Shown: positions 53,707-64,000, counted from the first letter of the stretch. The stretch: DNA of 64,000 bases from Methylotenera sp. (GCA_014378845.1 JACMNB010000051.1:1-64000), one strand, 5' to 3'. Translations and numbers: made by a program. Notes: a model not told the origin generated them from the sequence alone.

Positions 53707-56700
53707 CGCAAGAACCATTATTACAAGCCGATGCAAGCAATCGCCTTAAAGCACTTGAACTCAGCTCGTTTATAGTCGAAGCACCTGCAGGTGCCGGCAA
53801 AACCGAGCTTCTGACACAGCGCTTTTTAAAGCTGCTGCCCACAGTTAAACAGCCAGAAGAAATTATCGCGATTACCTTTACCAACAAGGCCGCTGCTGAG
53901 ATGCGATTGCGCATTTTAGATAGTTTAATTGCCGCAGCTGCACAAAATAAACCAACTGAACCGCATAAGAAAATCACCTATGAAATAAGCCTAAAAGCCT
54001 TGCAACACGCTGCTACGCACGATTGGCAGCTGATTGAAAATCCATCACGTTTGCGCATTTTCACCATTGATAGCCTTTGTGCGCATTTGGCTAGGCAAAT
54101 GCCGCTAATGAGCCGCTTTGGCGCACAACCGCGCGTCACCGATAATGCCGATGCCCTTTATACGCAAGCGGCCGAGCAGACATTGGCGCTGCTAGAACAC
54201 AAGGACTATAGCGAGGTGATAAAAGCGGCACTGCGCTATGTGGATAATGACGCTGCGGAGTTGACGAATTTGCTGGTGACCATGCTAGCCAAGCGCGACC
54301 AATGGTTATCGCAAGCTCAGCACGAAATTGACCCCCTGCAATTACAAAATACGTTACGTTATTTAGTCAAGCAGGCACTGCAAACTACCGTGCACGCGGT
54401 GCCAACTGCGCTACAACACTTGCTAATGCCCATTGCACGCTTTGCAGCTGCTAACTTGTTGGCTAACGATACTGACGCTGTTGCACCATTAATGGATTGG
54501 CAAACACCGCTAACAGCCATGCCAGAAGACCTAGCCATGTGGCGCGCACTGGCCGATTTTATGCTGACCGATAAAGGCGAACCACGCAAAGAAAAAGGCT
54601 TAAATGTGAAGTTTGGCTTTCCGCCAACCGATGAAGGCAAGGCACAAAAACAGTCTTTAGCAGAAGTGATTGCAGCGATTGGTGACCATGCAGCCTTGCA
54701 CAGCGTGCGTGCACTGCCCAACTTAAAAGATGGGTTAAAAGATGGGTTAAAAGATGGGTTAAAAGATGGGTTAAAAGATGAGTTAAAAGATGGGTCAAAA
54801 GATGAGTTAAAAGACGATTTAAACAATGCTGCAAGCAGCTGGCAAATCATCACAACACTATCGAAGCTGCTCAATATCGCCGTGGCGCAATTGTGGCTAA
54901 CATTTCAACGCGCAGGCGAGGTAGATTTTGTGGAGATTGCGCAACGCGCAACGCGTGCGCTCAGTGATAAATTGGAGGGTGATAGTTTTGGCGAACCAAC
55001 TGAATTAGCATTAAAACTCGATTACCAAATTCAGCATTTATTAGTCGATGAGTTTCAAGACACCAGCCCCAGCCAAGTAGATTTACTCAAGCAATTGACT
55101 CTGGGCTGGCAAGCCAATGACGCACGTACGCTATTTTGTGTGGGCGACCCTATGCAATCGATTTACCGCTTTCGCAAGGCTAATGTCGGCTTGTTTATTA
55201 GCGCAGCAGCCGATGGTATTGGCGATATTTACTTAAAAAAACTTCAGTTGTATCGTAATAATCGCTCTTGCCCAGCTGTTGTCGATTGGATTAATGCCAC
55301 CTTTGCAACCATCTTCCCTACGCATGACGACGACGTGCAGGGCGCGATTGCTTACCGCCCGTTTATTGCAACAAAAACTGCCGAAAATGATGCGGGCATT
55401 ACAGTTCACGCCATTATTAAGCAAACGGATGAGACCGCAGATACGGCTAGCCAGCGCGAAGCCGATGCAATTATTGACATTATTCAGCACGAGCAAACGA
55501 CCAACCCACATAAAAAAATTGCCGTGTTGGTGCGCTCTAAAAAGCATTTGGCTGCGCTCGTCACCAAATTACGGCGCGAACATACCAACATTAAATTTCA
55601 GGCAGTCGAGATTGAGGCGCTACAAGGTCGCCAAATTGTGCAAGATTTGCTCGCCCTCACCCATGCCCTGCACCACCGTGCCGATCGTGTGCATTGGCTG
55701 GCTGTGTTACGCGCGCCGTGGTGCGGCTTAACGCTGCACGATTTGCACACGCTGGCAGGCAGCGATCACCATGCAACTATTTGGTCGTTGATGCAAAATG
55801 AAGAAATCGTTAACCAGCTTGAAGGAAAAGAACGGCTTATACACGTGCGCGATATTTTTGCAGAAGCCTTCTCCACACAAGGGCGTATGAATACTAGGCG
55901 CTGGCTACGCGGCATTTGGCTGATGCTTAACGGCACCGCCTGCCTGTGGGAGCAAGCCGATATTGCGGATGTGCAAGCTTTTTTTAGCTGTTTAGATCAT
56001 CTCGACCGCAGCAACCAATTTTCGCCCGAACGCATGACAAACGAAATTACTAAGCTATTTGCGACACCAGACATCAATGGCGAACACTGTCAAATGATGA
56101 GCATTCATAAATCCAAAGGTTTGGAGTTTGATTGCGTGATTCTGCCTGGCTTAGGAGCTACAACGGGCGGCAATAATCGCGATAAACCGCTGGTGCTGTG
56201 GGAGCAAGTGACCGTTGACGAACACACCGAATTGCTCGCCGCGCCATATATCCCTAAGGGTTTACGCAGTGATATGGTAAGCCCCTATGACTATATTGAA
56301 ACGTTAGAAAATGAGCGTGACGCCAACGAAGCGGGGCGCGTGCTGTACGTGGCAGCCACGCGTGCCGAGCGAAAATTACACTTAGTAGGCGTTGCTAATC
56401 AAAACGCAAAAGGTGAAATTAAACCCACTAAAAACAGCTATTTGGATATGCTGTGGGCGGCGGTATCGCATGAATTTGAAGCAAGCGAGCTATCACCAAC
56501 GCCGTCATTCTCGCGCACGCGGGAATCCATTTTGAATGACGAAATAGCCGACTTTACGCCCAATTTAATTCGCCTGCAACATTTGCAGATTCCAAGCGTT
56601 TTGCAAACCGAAATAACTTTCACAAACCAAACAATTAATCCGCAAAACGATCTAAATCAGCAAACAATACCACTCAATTTGGCTGCTGACGCCGGCACGC

Positions 56701-57203
56701 TAGCCCATTTATACATGGAAATAATAGCCAATGATGGTTTGGAGCATTGGCCTGAAAGCCGCGTCGATGCTTGCTGCCAGAGCATACGGTTTTGGTTGCT
56801 ACAAAAGGGTCATAGCAAAAACGAAGCTGAAAATCTAGCAGTTGAGCAATCAATCTCGCAGATCATTGCGGCGCTTAAAAAAACCACCTCCAGCCCGCAA
56901 GGCTCATGGATGCTTGCGTCTAGGCCAAGCCGCCAAGCAGAATTGAGTATTACAACCATTGACGAAAATGCTGACGCGCAAGAACAGCGAATTGATTTAA
57001 CATTTATTGAAGAGTCTGAACTTGGTGAAAAAGTGCGGTGGATTATTGATTACAAATTAACTGCGGCAAATGAGAATTTAGCCATAGCAGCAGAACTGCA
57101 CAAACCACAATTGGCGAGCTATGCCAGCCTATTTTCACACGAAAATTTGTCGATTAAAACGGCGGTGTTTTTTTTGAGTTTAGGTGAATTAGTTGAGTTA
57201 TAA
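53703..57203 (+). CDS. AddA-like UvrD-family helicase/nuclease
   Basis: This is a 1166-residue superfamily 1A helicase with the C-terminal nuclease layout of AddA/RecB. Motifs in order: Walker A VEAPAGAGKTELLTQRF (GAGKT at 30-34), ITFTNKAAAEMR, HLLVDEFQDTSPSQVDLL, FCVGDPMQSIYRFRKA, MMSIHKSKGLEFDCVILPG and LYVAATRAERKL. The end contains RWIIDYKLTA, consistent with a PD-(D/E)XK domain. Two peculiarities are seen: an eight-copy KDGL tetrapeptide repeat at about 341-372, and an in-frame repeat peptide SFSRTRESILND at about 934-946. It is partner of the preceding nuclease gene. Confidence 0.9.
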   Translation: MTQEPLLQADASNRLKALELSSFIVEAPAGAGKTELLTQRFLKLLPTVKQPEEIIAITFTNKAAAEMRLRILDSLIAAAAQNKPTEPHKKITYEISLKALQHAATHDWQLIENPSRLRIFTIDSLCAHLARQMPLMSRFGAQPRVTDNADALYTQAAEQTLALLEHKDYSEVIKAALRYVDNDAAELTNLLVTMLAKRDQWLSQAQHEIDPLQLQNTLRYLVKQALQTTVHAVPTALQHLLMPIARFAAANLLANDTDAVAPLMDWQTPLTAMPEDLAMWRALADFMLTDKGEPRKEKGLNVKFGFPPTDEGKAQKQSLAEVIAAIGDHAALHSVRALPNLKDGLKDGLKDGLKDGLKDELKDGSKDELKDDLNNAASSWQIITTLSKLLNIAVAQLWLTFQRAGEVDFVEIAQRATRALSDKLEGDSFGEPTELALKLDYQIQHLLVDEFQDTSPSQVDLLKQLTLGWQANDARTLFCVGDPMQSIYRFRKANVGLFISAAADGIGDIYLKKLQLYRNNRSCPAVVDWINATFATIFPTHDDDVQGAIAYRPFIATKTAENDAGITVHAIIKQTDETADTASQREADAIIDIIQHEQTTNPHKKIAVLVRSKKHLAALVTKLRREHTNIKFQAVEIEALQGRQIVQDLLALTHALHHRADRVHWLAVLRAPWCGLTLHDLHTLAGSDHHATIWSLMQNEEIVNQLEGKERLIHVRDIFAEAFSTQGRMNTRRWLRGIWLMLNGTACLWEQADIADVQAFFSCLDHLDRSNQFSPERMTNEITKLFATPDINGEHCQMMSIHKSKGLEFDCVILPGLGATTGGNNRDKPLVLWEQVTVDEHTELLAAPYIPKGLRSDMVSPYDYIETLENERDANEAGRVLYVAATRAERKLHLVGVANQNAKGEIKPTKNSYLDMLWAAVSHEFEASELSPTPSFSRTRESILNDEIADFTPNLIRLQHLQIPSVLQTEITFTNQTINPQNDLNQQTIPLNLAADAGTLAHLYMEIIANDGLEHWPESRVDACCQSIRFWLLQKGHSKNEAENLAVEQSISQIIAALKKTTSSPQGSWMLASRPSRQAELSITTIDENADAQEQRIDLTFIEESELGEKVRWIIDYKLTAANENLAIAAELHKPQLASYASLFSHENLSIKTAVFFLSLGELVEL
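54723..54818. repeat. Eight 12-base tandem repeats in the AddA-like gene
   Basis: Eight consecutive units of TTAAAAGATGGG (later units with single changes, such as GATGAG or GACGAT) encode (LKDG)n with Glu or Asp variants. Four central units are identical. Copy number changes would preserve frame. The repeat is located between helicase motifs, probably in a surface loop. Confidence 0.92.
56504..56540. repeat. Palindromic repeat inserted in the AddA-like gene
   Basis: GTCATTC (56504-56510) and GAATGAC (56534-56540) bound a 37-base element with the inner hairpin CGCGCACGCG. The same ends are seen in intergenic repeats at 25276 and 29078. In the frame of the gene it encodes SFSRTRESILND. Confidence 0.75.
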
Positions 57204-57240
57204 ATCACGCAACTTGCTATCTGTTATTCCATTCGTTTGA

Positions 57241-57894
57241 TTAGCTGGGTTCAATGGCACGAGAATGCAATAAATGTTTCAAAAACACCCAAATCGCTGG
57301 CAAGCTTGGAACAATAATCAGCGCCAGAGCCACTAGAGAAAAATGGCTTTTAACCCAAGGATGATTACCCACTAAAAATCCTATTGCTGTAAGGCTGCAT
57401 ACCCAAAGAATGCCGCCAATCACATTATAGAAGGCGAATCTTGGATAAGTCATTTGAGCAACACCTGCTACAAACGGAGTGAAGGTGCGTATGAACGGCA
57501 TGAATCGTCCAACGACAATCGTAATAGGGCCATGTTTTTCATAGAACGCATGTGTTTTATCAAACGCTTTTTTATTAAACCAGCGGGAATCTTTCCAACA
57601 AAATACTTTCAGCCCAACCCGTCTCCCAACTGAATAATTCACGGCATCCCCTGCAATTGCAGCAAGCGACAGTAAAATCATCAAAGTGGGCAGGCTCACG
57701 CCGCCAACCGCAGCAACTGCTCCAGCAACAAACAGTAGAGAATCTCCTGGTAGAAAAGGCATGACAACTACCCCTGTCTCCACGAAGATGATGGCAAATA
57801 ACAATGCGTAGATCCATATTCCCCAAGTTGCTGCTACAACCTCTAGGTGTTTATCCAGGTGTAAAAAAAGATCTACGATGCTTGAAAAGTCCAT
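57241..57894 (-). CDS. DedA-family membrane protein
   Basis: This is a 217-residue DedA/VTT-domain protein. Signatures include FVETGVVVMPFLPGDSLLFV, GDAVNYSVGRRVG and HGPITIVVGRFMPFIRTFTPFVAG, with several hydrophobic helices. DedA proteins act in lipid (undecaprenyl-phosphate or phospholipid) scrambling or recycling and in membrane homeostasis. The E/D and R residues in FVETG and GRFMPF(I)R are the conserved essential positions. It follows mfd by 23 bases on the same strand. Confidence 0.92.
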   Translation of the reverse strand: MDFSSIVDLFLHLDKHLEVVAATWGIWIYALLFAIIFVETGVVVMPFLPGDSLLFVAGAVAAVGGVSLPTLMILLSLAAIAGDAVNYSVGRRVGLKVFCWKDSRWFNKKAFDKTHAFYEKHGPITIVVGRFMPFIRTFTPFVAGVAQMTYPRFAFYNVIGGILWVCSLTAIGFLVGNHPWVKSHFSLVALALIIVPSLPAIWVFLKHLLHSRAIEPS

Positions 57895-57917
57895 GGTTTA
57901 GTTTCTATTAAAGTGTA

Positions 57918-60900
57918 TTAAACAAATTCTTTAAGCAGCGATTTCACAAACTCTACCCGATGCGCCAAATTGCCAAATTGCGCGGTCACCCGTAATTTAT
58001 CAGGGCCATTCATGCGGCAGCGTCTATCGCGCTGCAATAAGCTAACCAGTTTCATGGGGTCGAGGTCTGCTTTAATATTAAATTGCAGCTGAATCGTTGC
58101 ATCCGAAGCATCAATTTTAATGATGCCGAGTGGCTTGGCCATGATGCGCAAACGATGGCACGAAATGAGTGCTTCGCCCTGCTCTGGCAGCAAGCCAAAC
58201 CGGTCAATTAACTCTTCTTGCAGCGTATCTAATTCGTCGTCAGTATTGGCGTTAGCAAGGCGCTTGTATAGCACCAAACGTTCGTGCACATCGGGGCAGT
58301 AATTGCTTGGTAGCAGCGCGGGTACGTGCAGATTAATTTCTGTCGTTACTCCAAGCGGCGCGTCTAAATCGGGCTCTTTGCCCGCTTTTAGCTGTTTTAC
58401 GGCGTGGTTGAGCATATCAGAATACAGTTGAAAACCAATGGCTTGCATTTCGCCGCTTTGTGAATCACCCAAAAGCTCACCCGCACCACGAATTTCTAAA
58501 TCGTGCATGGCTAGATGAAACCCTGCACCTAAATCTTCGAGCAATTGAATCGCATCTAAGCGCTTTTGTGCTTGTGGCGTAATGTTGCGTTCTGGGTCAG
58601 TGAGCAAATAAGCATACGCTTGGTGATGGCTGCGGCCAACCCTTCCCCTTAGTTGGTGCAACTGCGCTAGGCCAAACATATCGGCGCGATTCATAATAAT
58701 GGTGTTGGCGGTGGGCACGTCAATACCTGTTTCAATAATGGTGGTGCATAGCAAAATATTGCTACGCTGCTGATAAAAATCGCGCATTACATGTTCTAGC
58801 TCGCGCTCTCGTAATTGACCGTGCGCAATGGCAATGCGTGCCTCTGGAATGATTTTTTCGAGCTTTTCTTTTTGCACAAAAATCGTATCAACCTCGTTAT
58901 GCAAAAAGTAAACCTGCCCGCCGCGTTTAAATTCGCGCATTACCGCTTCGCGAATAATACCGTCGCTATAATTGGTGTGAAAGGTTTTGATGCTGAGGCG
59001 TTTTTGCGGCGGCGTGGCGATGACGCTAAACTCGCGCAAACCTTCCATCGCCATGCTAAGCGTGCGCGGAATCGGCGTTGCAGTGAGCGTCAGCACATCA
59101 ACTTCTGCCCGTAGCGCTTTCATTTGCTCTTTTTGACGCACGCCAAAGCGGTGCTCTTCATCTAAAATTGCCAAGCCTAAATTTTTAAACTTCACATCTT
59201 TTTGAATCAACCGGTGCGTGCCAATAATAATATCAATCTCGCCAGATACTAGGCCGCGTAAGGCTTCTGCAATTTCTTTAGCACTTCTAAAGCGTGAAAT
59301 TTCAGCCACTTTAATTGGCCATTCGGCAAAACGGTCGCAAAAGTTTTGATAATGCTGTTCGGCTAATAATGTCGTTGGCACTAGCACGGCGACTTGCCGC
59401 CCGCCCATTACGGCAACAAATGCGGCACGTAGCGCGACTTCAGTCTTACCAAAGCCCACATCGCCGCACACCAGTCTATCCATGGGGCGACCTGATTGCA
59501 TATCTTTAATGACATTTTCAATCGCTTCTAGCTGGTCAGGCGTTTCTTCAAAAGCGAAACCTTCGCAAAATGCTTCGTAATCTTTCAAACTAAGCGTAAA
59601 CGCATGACCGCGCCGCGCTGCACGCTGGGCATATAAATTCAGCAGCTCAGCCGCCGTATCGCGAATTTGTTTTAGGGCTTTTTTCTTGGCTTTTTCCCAC
59701 TGGCCAGACCCTAAACGATGTAATGGCGCGCTTTCTGGTGGGCCGCCAGAGTAGCGTGAGATTAAAAATAACTGCGAAACAGGTACATAAAGCTTGTCGT
59801 CGCCAAAATATTCCAGTAACAAAAATTCGGTTTCACCTTCGCCAAAATCAAGGTTCACTAAGCCTTTATAGCGCCCTACGCCATGCTGCTCGTGCACGAC
59901 TGGGTCTGATAAATGCAGCTCAGATAAATCTTTGAGCATACCCTCGGTATTGCGCGCTTTTTCTTTCTCACGTCTGCGCTGCTGGCGCACGGTGGCGGCG
60001 TAAAGTTCTGCTTCGGTGATGATAGCAAAGCCGTCCCCTCCCTCTTTTAGGGGTAGGGCTAGAGCCTGCCCCGTACTTGATACGGGGGTGGGGGTAACTT
60101 GCAATGTGGGGGTAACTTGCAGTGTGGGGATAGATTGTGTGTTTTTCTGATTAGATTCACCCCCATCCCCGCCTTCCCTCTGCTTGGGGGAAGGAGTGAA
60201 AACAAAGCCAGAATGCAATGGCGATACGCCCAGCATCACTTTTTCTGAAGCTTGTTCAAACTCAACCCAAGTTTCGCAAGTGCACATATTAAAACCATGT
60301 TCAGCGAACAACTGCGCCATGGTTTCGCGGCGGCCTAAGCTTTCTGCGGTGATTAATACGCGAGAATTGCTAGATTCAATAAAGCTTTTTAGCTTGTGCA
60401 GTGGTTGCTCGGCTTTGCGTTCAATATCAAGCGCAGGCAAGCCGTTAGCAGGCGCTAATTGCGCGATGACGGTTCCGAAAGCTTGCGTTTTTGCAAAAAA
60501 CTCATCTGTTTTAATGAGTAAGATTTCTGGCTTTAAAATCGGCTTTTCTGCGTCATACGCCATTAATTTATAGCGGCTATTGGCATCAAACCAAAAACCT
60601 TGCGCAGCTTTATCAAGGTTACCGTGCAAACAAATTACCGCATCTTTATTCAGGTAATCAAATAGCGTGGCTGTTGCATCAAAAAATAAGGGCAAATACC
60701 ATTCAATGCCACCGCTAGCCGTGCCTTTGCTTACATTTTTATAAATAGTAGCGCGTTGCGGATCACCTTCAAACTGCTCGCGAAAGTTGCTTCTAAACTT
60801 GGCAATCCCGTTCTCATCTAGCGGAAACTCGCGGGCAGGCAGTAATCGAATTTCTGGCACGGGGTACAGGCTGCGCTGCGTATCGACATCGAAGGTGCGA

Positions 60901-61472
60901 ATCGACTCAATTTCGTCATCAAATAAATCAATACGGTATGGAAACACGCTGCCCATGGGGAATAAATCAACCAAACCCCCACGCACACTAAATTCGCCAG
61001 GCGAGATGACTTGTGAAACATGATGGTAGCCTGCCTGCGCGCATTGGTGACGCAGGGCTTCTAAATCGAGCTTTTGATTTTTTGCGAGCATAAAAGTATG
61101 CCCTGCAAAGTAGCTAACGGGCGGTAAGCGCAATAAGGCCGTGGCAATCGGCACAATCATTACATCGCATTGGTTTTGACTGATTTGGTACAGCGTAGCT
61201 AGCCGCTCGGAGATTAAATCGGGATGCGGTGAGAATACATCGTAAGGCAGCGTTTCCCAATCTGGCAGCAGGTTAACCGTGATACTGGGCGCAAAATAAG
61301 GTAATTCTTCTAGCAAGCGCTGCGCTTCAAAGGCGTTAGATGTAATCACCACAAGGCACTGTTTTGTTGTTTTTAGGCGACATGAAAGTAATGCAAGAGA
61401 TAAGCTATCTAAGCCATTGGCAGCATACGAAAAATGGGTTGAATGGCCTAAAGTTGGCGTTAAAACTTGCAT
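57918..61472 (-). CDS. mfd: Mfd: transcription-repair coupling factor
   Basis: This is a 1184-residue DNA translocase that removes RNA polymerase stalled at lesions and recruits UvrA. The UvrB-like N-terminal module ([20 protein letters not shown]) precedes the RNA-polymerase-interacting CarD-like domain ([20 protein letters not shown]). The RecG-like helicase follows, with Walker [39 protein letters not shown] and [10 protein letters not shown]. The C-terminal UvrA-interaction domain completes it. It is somewhat longer than E. coli Mfd (1148). An insertion at about residues 426-481 is encoded by repeat DNA (60032-60196). Confidence 0.94.
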   Translation of the reverse strand: MQVLTPTLGHSTHFSYAANGLDSLSLALLSCRLKTTKQCLVVITSNAFEAQRLLEELPYFAPSITVNLLPDWETLPYDVFSPHPDLISERLATLYQISQNQCDVMIVPIATALLRLPPVSYFAGHTFMLAKNQKLDLEALRHQCAQAGYHHVSQVISPGEFSVRGGLVDLFPMGSVFPYRIDLFDDEIESIRTFDVDTQRSLYPVPEIRLLPAREFPLDENGIAKFRSNFREQFEGDPQRATIYKNVSKGTASGGIEWYLPLFFDATATLFDYLNKDAVICLHGNLDKAAQGFWFDANSRYKLMAYDAEKPILKPEILLIKTDEFFAKTQAFGTVIAQLAPANGLPALDIERKAEQPLHKLKSFIESSNSRVLITAESLGRRETMAQLFAEHGFNMCTCETWVEFEQASEKVMLGVSPLHSGFVFTPSPKQREGGDGGESNQKNTQSIPTLQVTPTLQVTPTPVSSTGQALALPLKEGGDGFAIITEAELYAATVRQQRRREKEKARNTEGMLKDLSELHLSDPVVHEQHGVGRYKGLVNLDFGEGETEFLLLEYFGDDKLYVPVSQLFLISRYSGGPPESAPLHRLGSGQWEKAKKKALKQIRDTAAELLNLYAQRAARRGHAFTLSLKDYEAFCEGFAFEETPDQLEAIENVIKDMQSGRPMDRLVCGDVGFGKTEVALRAAFVAVMGGRQVAVLVPTTLLAEQHYQNFCDRFAEWPIKVAEISRFRSAKEIAEALRGLVSGEIDIIIGTHRLIQKDVKFKNLGLAILDEEHRFGVRQKEQMKALRAEVDVLTLTATPIPRTLSMAMEGLREFSVIATPPQKRLSIKTFHTNYSDGIIREAVMREFKRGGQVYFLHNEVDTIFVQKEKLEKIIPEARIAIAHGQLRERELEHVMRDFYQQRSNILLCTTIIETGIDVPTANTIIMNRADMFGLAQLHQLRGRVGRSHHQAYAYLLTDPERNITPQAQKRLDAIQLLEDLGAGFHLAMHDLEIRGAGELLGDSQSGEMQAIGFQLYSDMLNHAVKQLKAGKEPDLDAPLGVTTEINLHVPALLPSNYCPDVHERLVLYKRLANANTDDELDTLQEELIDRFGLLPEQGEALISCHRLRIMAKPLGIIKIDASDATIQLQFNIKADLDPMKLVSLLQRDRRCRMNGPDKLRVTAQFGNLAHRVEFVKSLLKEFV
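60032..60196. repeat. Composite repeat insertion in mfd
   Basis: This roughly 165-base stretch inside mfd holds several repeat parts. One end is CGTCCCCTCCCTCTTTTAGG. A hairpin CCCGTA-CTTGA-TACGGG is followed by two copies of TGGGGGTAACTTGCA. The other end is CCCCCATCCCCGCCTTCCCT with CTGCTTGGGGGAAGGAG. Read in frame it encodes the low-complexity [13 protein letters not shown] and [14 protein letters not shown] type peptides that the Mfd family lacks. Confidence 0.8.
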
Positions 61473-61622
61473 AAATGGGCTTTAAATAACTTGGTTAAAG
61501 GCAAAAAGTTGCCTATTATAACTGTTACGATAGTGCAAAATAAGATTTAAAAATAATAAAAAATTACTCAAAAACCTGTGAGAATAATAAAAATTAGCAA
61601 CAAAAACTAAGGGAACTTATTC

Positions 61623-62327
61623 ATGAGCCTTACACCAATTAACGATAAACAAGCAGTTGCAATCCATGCTGCAAACATCGTCAAAAATGGCATGGTAGTT
61701 GGCCTTGGCACGGGTTCTACTGCTAATTACTTCATTGAAGAGCTCGCACGCCGTCAAGCGCAAGAAAACCTCAAAGTCACCACCATTGCCAGCTCAACAA
61801 TCAGCATGATTAAGGCGCAAAGCTTAGGTTTAAACGTGATTGCACTAACGCAGGTTTCTGAAATTGATTTATACGTGGACGGCGCGGATGAAATTACGCC
61901 AGAAATGAGCCTTCTTAAAGGCCGTGGCTACGATTTAGTGTTAGAAAAGCTACTGGCAAAAGCGGCTAAACAGTTTTTAGTAGTCGCCGATAAAAGCAAA
62001 TTGGTTGACCGCATTGGTACTAATTTTGCCATACCAATCGAAGTGATGCCAATGGCATGGAAAGCCGCAAAACGTAGCCTTGAGGCGGCTGGCGGCATGG
62101 GGGATTTACGCCAGAACGTTGCCAAGGATGGCTTGTCTATTAGTTCTTACGGTAGCTTGGTACTGGATATGCGCTTTGACAAAAATATGCCTGAAGAAGC
62201 ACTCAATCATTTAATTAACAATACGCCTGGCGTGGTGGAGCACGGTATTTTTCGCGGCTTAGCCTCGACTATTTTAATTGCCGATAACGGCAAAATTACT
62301 GAAATACTGAATGAATTACGGAAATAG
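61623..62327 (+). CDS. rpiA: Ribose-5-phosphate isomerase A
   Basis: This is a 234-residue RpiA that interconverts ribose-5-phosphate and ribulose-5-phosphate. It feeds the pentose pathway and, in methylotrophs, the regeneration of ribulose-5-phosphate for the RuMP cycle. Motifs are VGLGTGSTANYFIEEL, DLYVDGADEITPEM, the lysine in LLKGRG, and VVADKSKLVDRIG. A good ribosome site (AAGGGAAC) precedes the ATG. The mltF gene begins three bases after its stop. Confidence 0.95.
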   Translation: MSLTPINDKQAVAIHAANIVKNGMVVGLGTGSTANYFIEELARRQAQENLKVTTIASSTISMIKAQSLGLNVIALTQVSEIDLYVDGADEITPEMSLLKGRGYDLVLEKLLAKAAKQFLVVADKSKLVDRIGTNFAIPIEVMPMAWKAAKRSLEAAGGMGDLRQNVAKDGLSISSYGSLVLDMRFDKNMPEEALNHLINNTPGVVEHGIFRGLASTILIADNGKITEILNELRK

Positions 62328-62330
62328 GTT

Positions 62331-63806
62331 TTGCTTAAAATAAAAGCAAGTCATATTTGGTGGTTTATCGGCATATTGTCGTTGCTAATATGCGTTGCCA
62401 GCTTGAGTGTGCCAAAAAAAATCAAGCAAATAATCGAATCACCCAATGGCACTTTTAACACCAAAATCGAACATGCCGATGCAAAAAAAACCATCACTTT
62501 TGTTACGACTAATAGCTCTAACACCTATTATATTGATAGTAATCAAAAACATGCAGGTTTAGAGTACGATTTAGCCAACTTGTTTGTGAAAGAGCTTGGC
62601 AATGATTATAAGATTAAATTTATTGTAGAAAATGCGTTTTCTGATGTGCTTTCTACCTTGCTCAATAACAAGGCAACCATTGCTGCGGCCGATATTACGG
62701 TGACGGAATCGCGTAAAAAGAACATGATTTTTACCGAACCGTATTTAGATGTGCAACAACAAATTGCCTATAACCGAGAGACAAAATTACCGCCTCGTAA
62801 TGTTGCCGCGCTTAAAAATGAGCGCATAACGGTGCCAGCTGGCACTAGTTTTGTGGAGCGCTTACAAGAACTTAATAATACCAAAGACGCTAATTTAACA
62901 TGGGATGTGCAAGAGAATACCAGCTCTGAACGGCTGTTAGAAGCCTTAGCAAATCAGGAAATTGACTTTACCATTGCCGATAATCATTTATTATCTGTCG
63001 TGCAATATTATTATCCTAATATTGGCATGGGCTTTAGTATTGGCAAGCCTGAGAAAATTGCATGGGCTTTGCCAGAAAATGCAGATCCAAAACTGGTTGC
63101 ACGGATAAACAAATTCTTTAAAAAAATTAAAGCGGACGGCACTTTAGCCAATTTAATCGATCGCTATCATGGCAACACCAAACGCTTAAATCCGTTTGAT
63201 GTAAAAACTTTTTTAAGCAAAAGCCAGACTCTGCTACCTAAGTATGTGCGGCTTTTTAAAGGTGCGCAAGATGCCACAGATGTTGATTGGCGACTGCTTG
63301 CGGCTATTAGTTATCAAGAATCGCATTGGAACACGTTTAATACTTCGCCCACCAATGTGCGTGGTTTGATGATGCTTACAGAAGATACATCAGACATGAT
63401 GAAAGTATCTGACCGGCTAGATCCAAAACAGAGCATTCCAGCAGGCGCAAAGTTTTTTCTGTGGATAAAAGACCATTTTCCAGAGCGTATTCAGGATCAA
63501 GATAGAACGTATATGGCCTTGGCATCTTACAATATTGGTGTGGGGCATGTGGAAGATGCGCGAGTATTAGCGCAACGCTTGAAGCTTGACCCAGATCGTT
63601 GGGCAGACATCAAAAAAACGCTTCCAATGCTAACGGATCCAAGATATTACGTGAACGCCAAACACGGCTACTGTGGCTGCGCCCAGCCCGTTATTTACAC
63701 AGAATCGATTCGTAGCTATTACAAAATTTTAGAAAAACATGAGCCTGCTTATGATTCTGAAAGTGAACCTTTCAAAATTGCCAGTGCAGGGTTAGCGCCT
63801 ATTTAG
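62331..63806 (+). CDS. mltF: MltF-type membrane-bound lytic transglycosylase
   Basis: This is a 491-residue murein hydrolase. The start is a TTG at 62331 after AATAGG. A membrane anchor (about 9-28, WWFIGILSLLICVASL) precedes a periplasmic substrate-binding-protein-like domain (about 55-285, EYDLANLFVKELGNDYKIKF). An SLT domain follows (about 310-470), with the catalytic Glu in AAISYQESHWNTFNTSPTNV and GLMMLTEDTSD. MltF cleaves glycan strands with anhydromuramyl ends, and its N-terminal domain senses peptidoglycan fragments. It follows rpiA closely, so it is probably co-transcribed. Confidence 0.93.
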   Translation: MLKIKASHIWWFIGILSLLICVASLSVPKKIKQIIESPNGTFNTKIEHADAKKTITFVTTNSSNTYYIDSNQKHAGLEYDLANLFVKELGNDYKIKFIVENAFSDVLSTLLNNKATIAAADITVTESRKKNMIFTEPYLDVQQQIAYNRETKLPPRNVAALKNERITVPAGTSFVERLQELNNTKDANLTWDVQENTSSERLLEALANQEIDFTIADNHLLSVVQYYYPNIGMGFSIGKPEKIAWALPENADPKLVARINKFFKKIKADGTLANLIDRYHGNTKRLNPFDVKTFLSKSQTLLPKYVRLFKGAQDATDVDWRLLAAISYQESHWNTFNTSPTNVRGLMMLTEDTSDMMKVSDRLDPKQSIPAGAKFFLWIKDHFPERIQDQDRTYMALASYNIGVGHVEDARVLAQRLKLDPDRWADIKKTLPMLTDPRYYVNAKHGYCGCAQPVIYTESIRSYYKILEKHEPAYDSESEPFKIASAGLAPI

Positions 63807-63821
63807 GCAATTAATTTGGCC

Positions 63822-64000
<179 letters not shown>

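Noticed and set aside
54559..54834. Opposite-strand open frames over the AddA-like tandem repeats (LLTHLLTH repeats).
   Set aside because: They are the reverse reading of the coding repeat, without ribosome site or domain.

Overview
The window looks like chromosome of a methylotrophic betaproteobacterium of the Methylophilaceae (Methylotenera/Methylophilus type). This is inferred from moderate-to-low GC, a PQQ-dependent alcohol-dehydrogenase-type quinoprotein, a DUF3034 protein, an EF-P with Arg32 next to its rhamnosyltransferase EarP, an endonuclease-type MutL, and the betaproteobacterial AddAB-like nuclease/helicase pair. I see no rRNA, tRNA, CRISPR array, transposase, integrase or prophage gene. 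Most sequence is tightly packed housekeeping and accessory operons.

Region 1 (1-7.5 kb): a leftward RND efflux operon (outer-membrane factor, adaptor, start of the pump), a small K+-channel-like protein, a leftward lipoprotein quinoprotein, then a rightward DUF3034 outer-membrane-type protein and a membrane-anchored truncated haemoglobin.

Region 2 (7.6-18 kb): an ECF sigma factor overlapping a ChrR-like cupin protein, a YheT-type hydrolase, and a compact rightward lipid-modification operon. The operon holds two cyclopropane-fatty-acid-synthase-type methyltransferases at its ends, with DUF2878, DUF1295, DUF6134, a lipocalin lipoprotein, an acyl desaturase, an FAD amine-oxidase-like protein and DUF1365 between them. 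It resembles the sigmaE/ChrR singlet-oxygen lipid regulons of other proteobacteria.

Region 3 (18-34 kb): MnmC encoded as two same-frame halves separated by TAA TAA, an OGT-like TPR glycosyltransferase, PilU, an EamA transporter and DapC. The conserved queG / tsaE-amiC-mutL-miaA neighbourhood follows. It is interrupted by a SUV3-like RNA helicase on the opposite strand and by a YoeB/YefM-type toxin-antitoxin pair. queG and tsaE are divergent and share the start palindrome ATGCAT.

Region 4 (34-50 kb): a PEP-CTERM protein, then a long leftward run. It starts at 49.9 kb with a copper-handling island (two Cys/His-rich leader-like proteins, two TolC proteins, a heavy-metal-binding lipoprotein, a CusB-CusF fusion, CusA, two DUF305 proteins, a Met/His-repeat membrane protein and a Tat multicopper oxidase). 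It ends with DUF3147, EarP and EF-P.

Region 5 (50-64 kb): GreB, a small membrane protein, the AddB-like/AddA-like pair, DedA, Mfd, RpiA, MltF and the C-terminus of SerS.

A cross-cutting feature is a set of short palindromic repeats. Several lie between genes (19.97, 25.28, 26.94, 29.08, 33.85 kb). Four similar elements lie in frame inside MutL, EarP, AddA-like and Mfd, where they encode extra surface or linker peptides.
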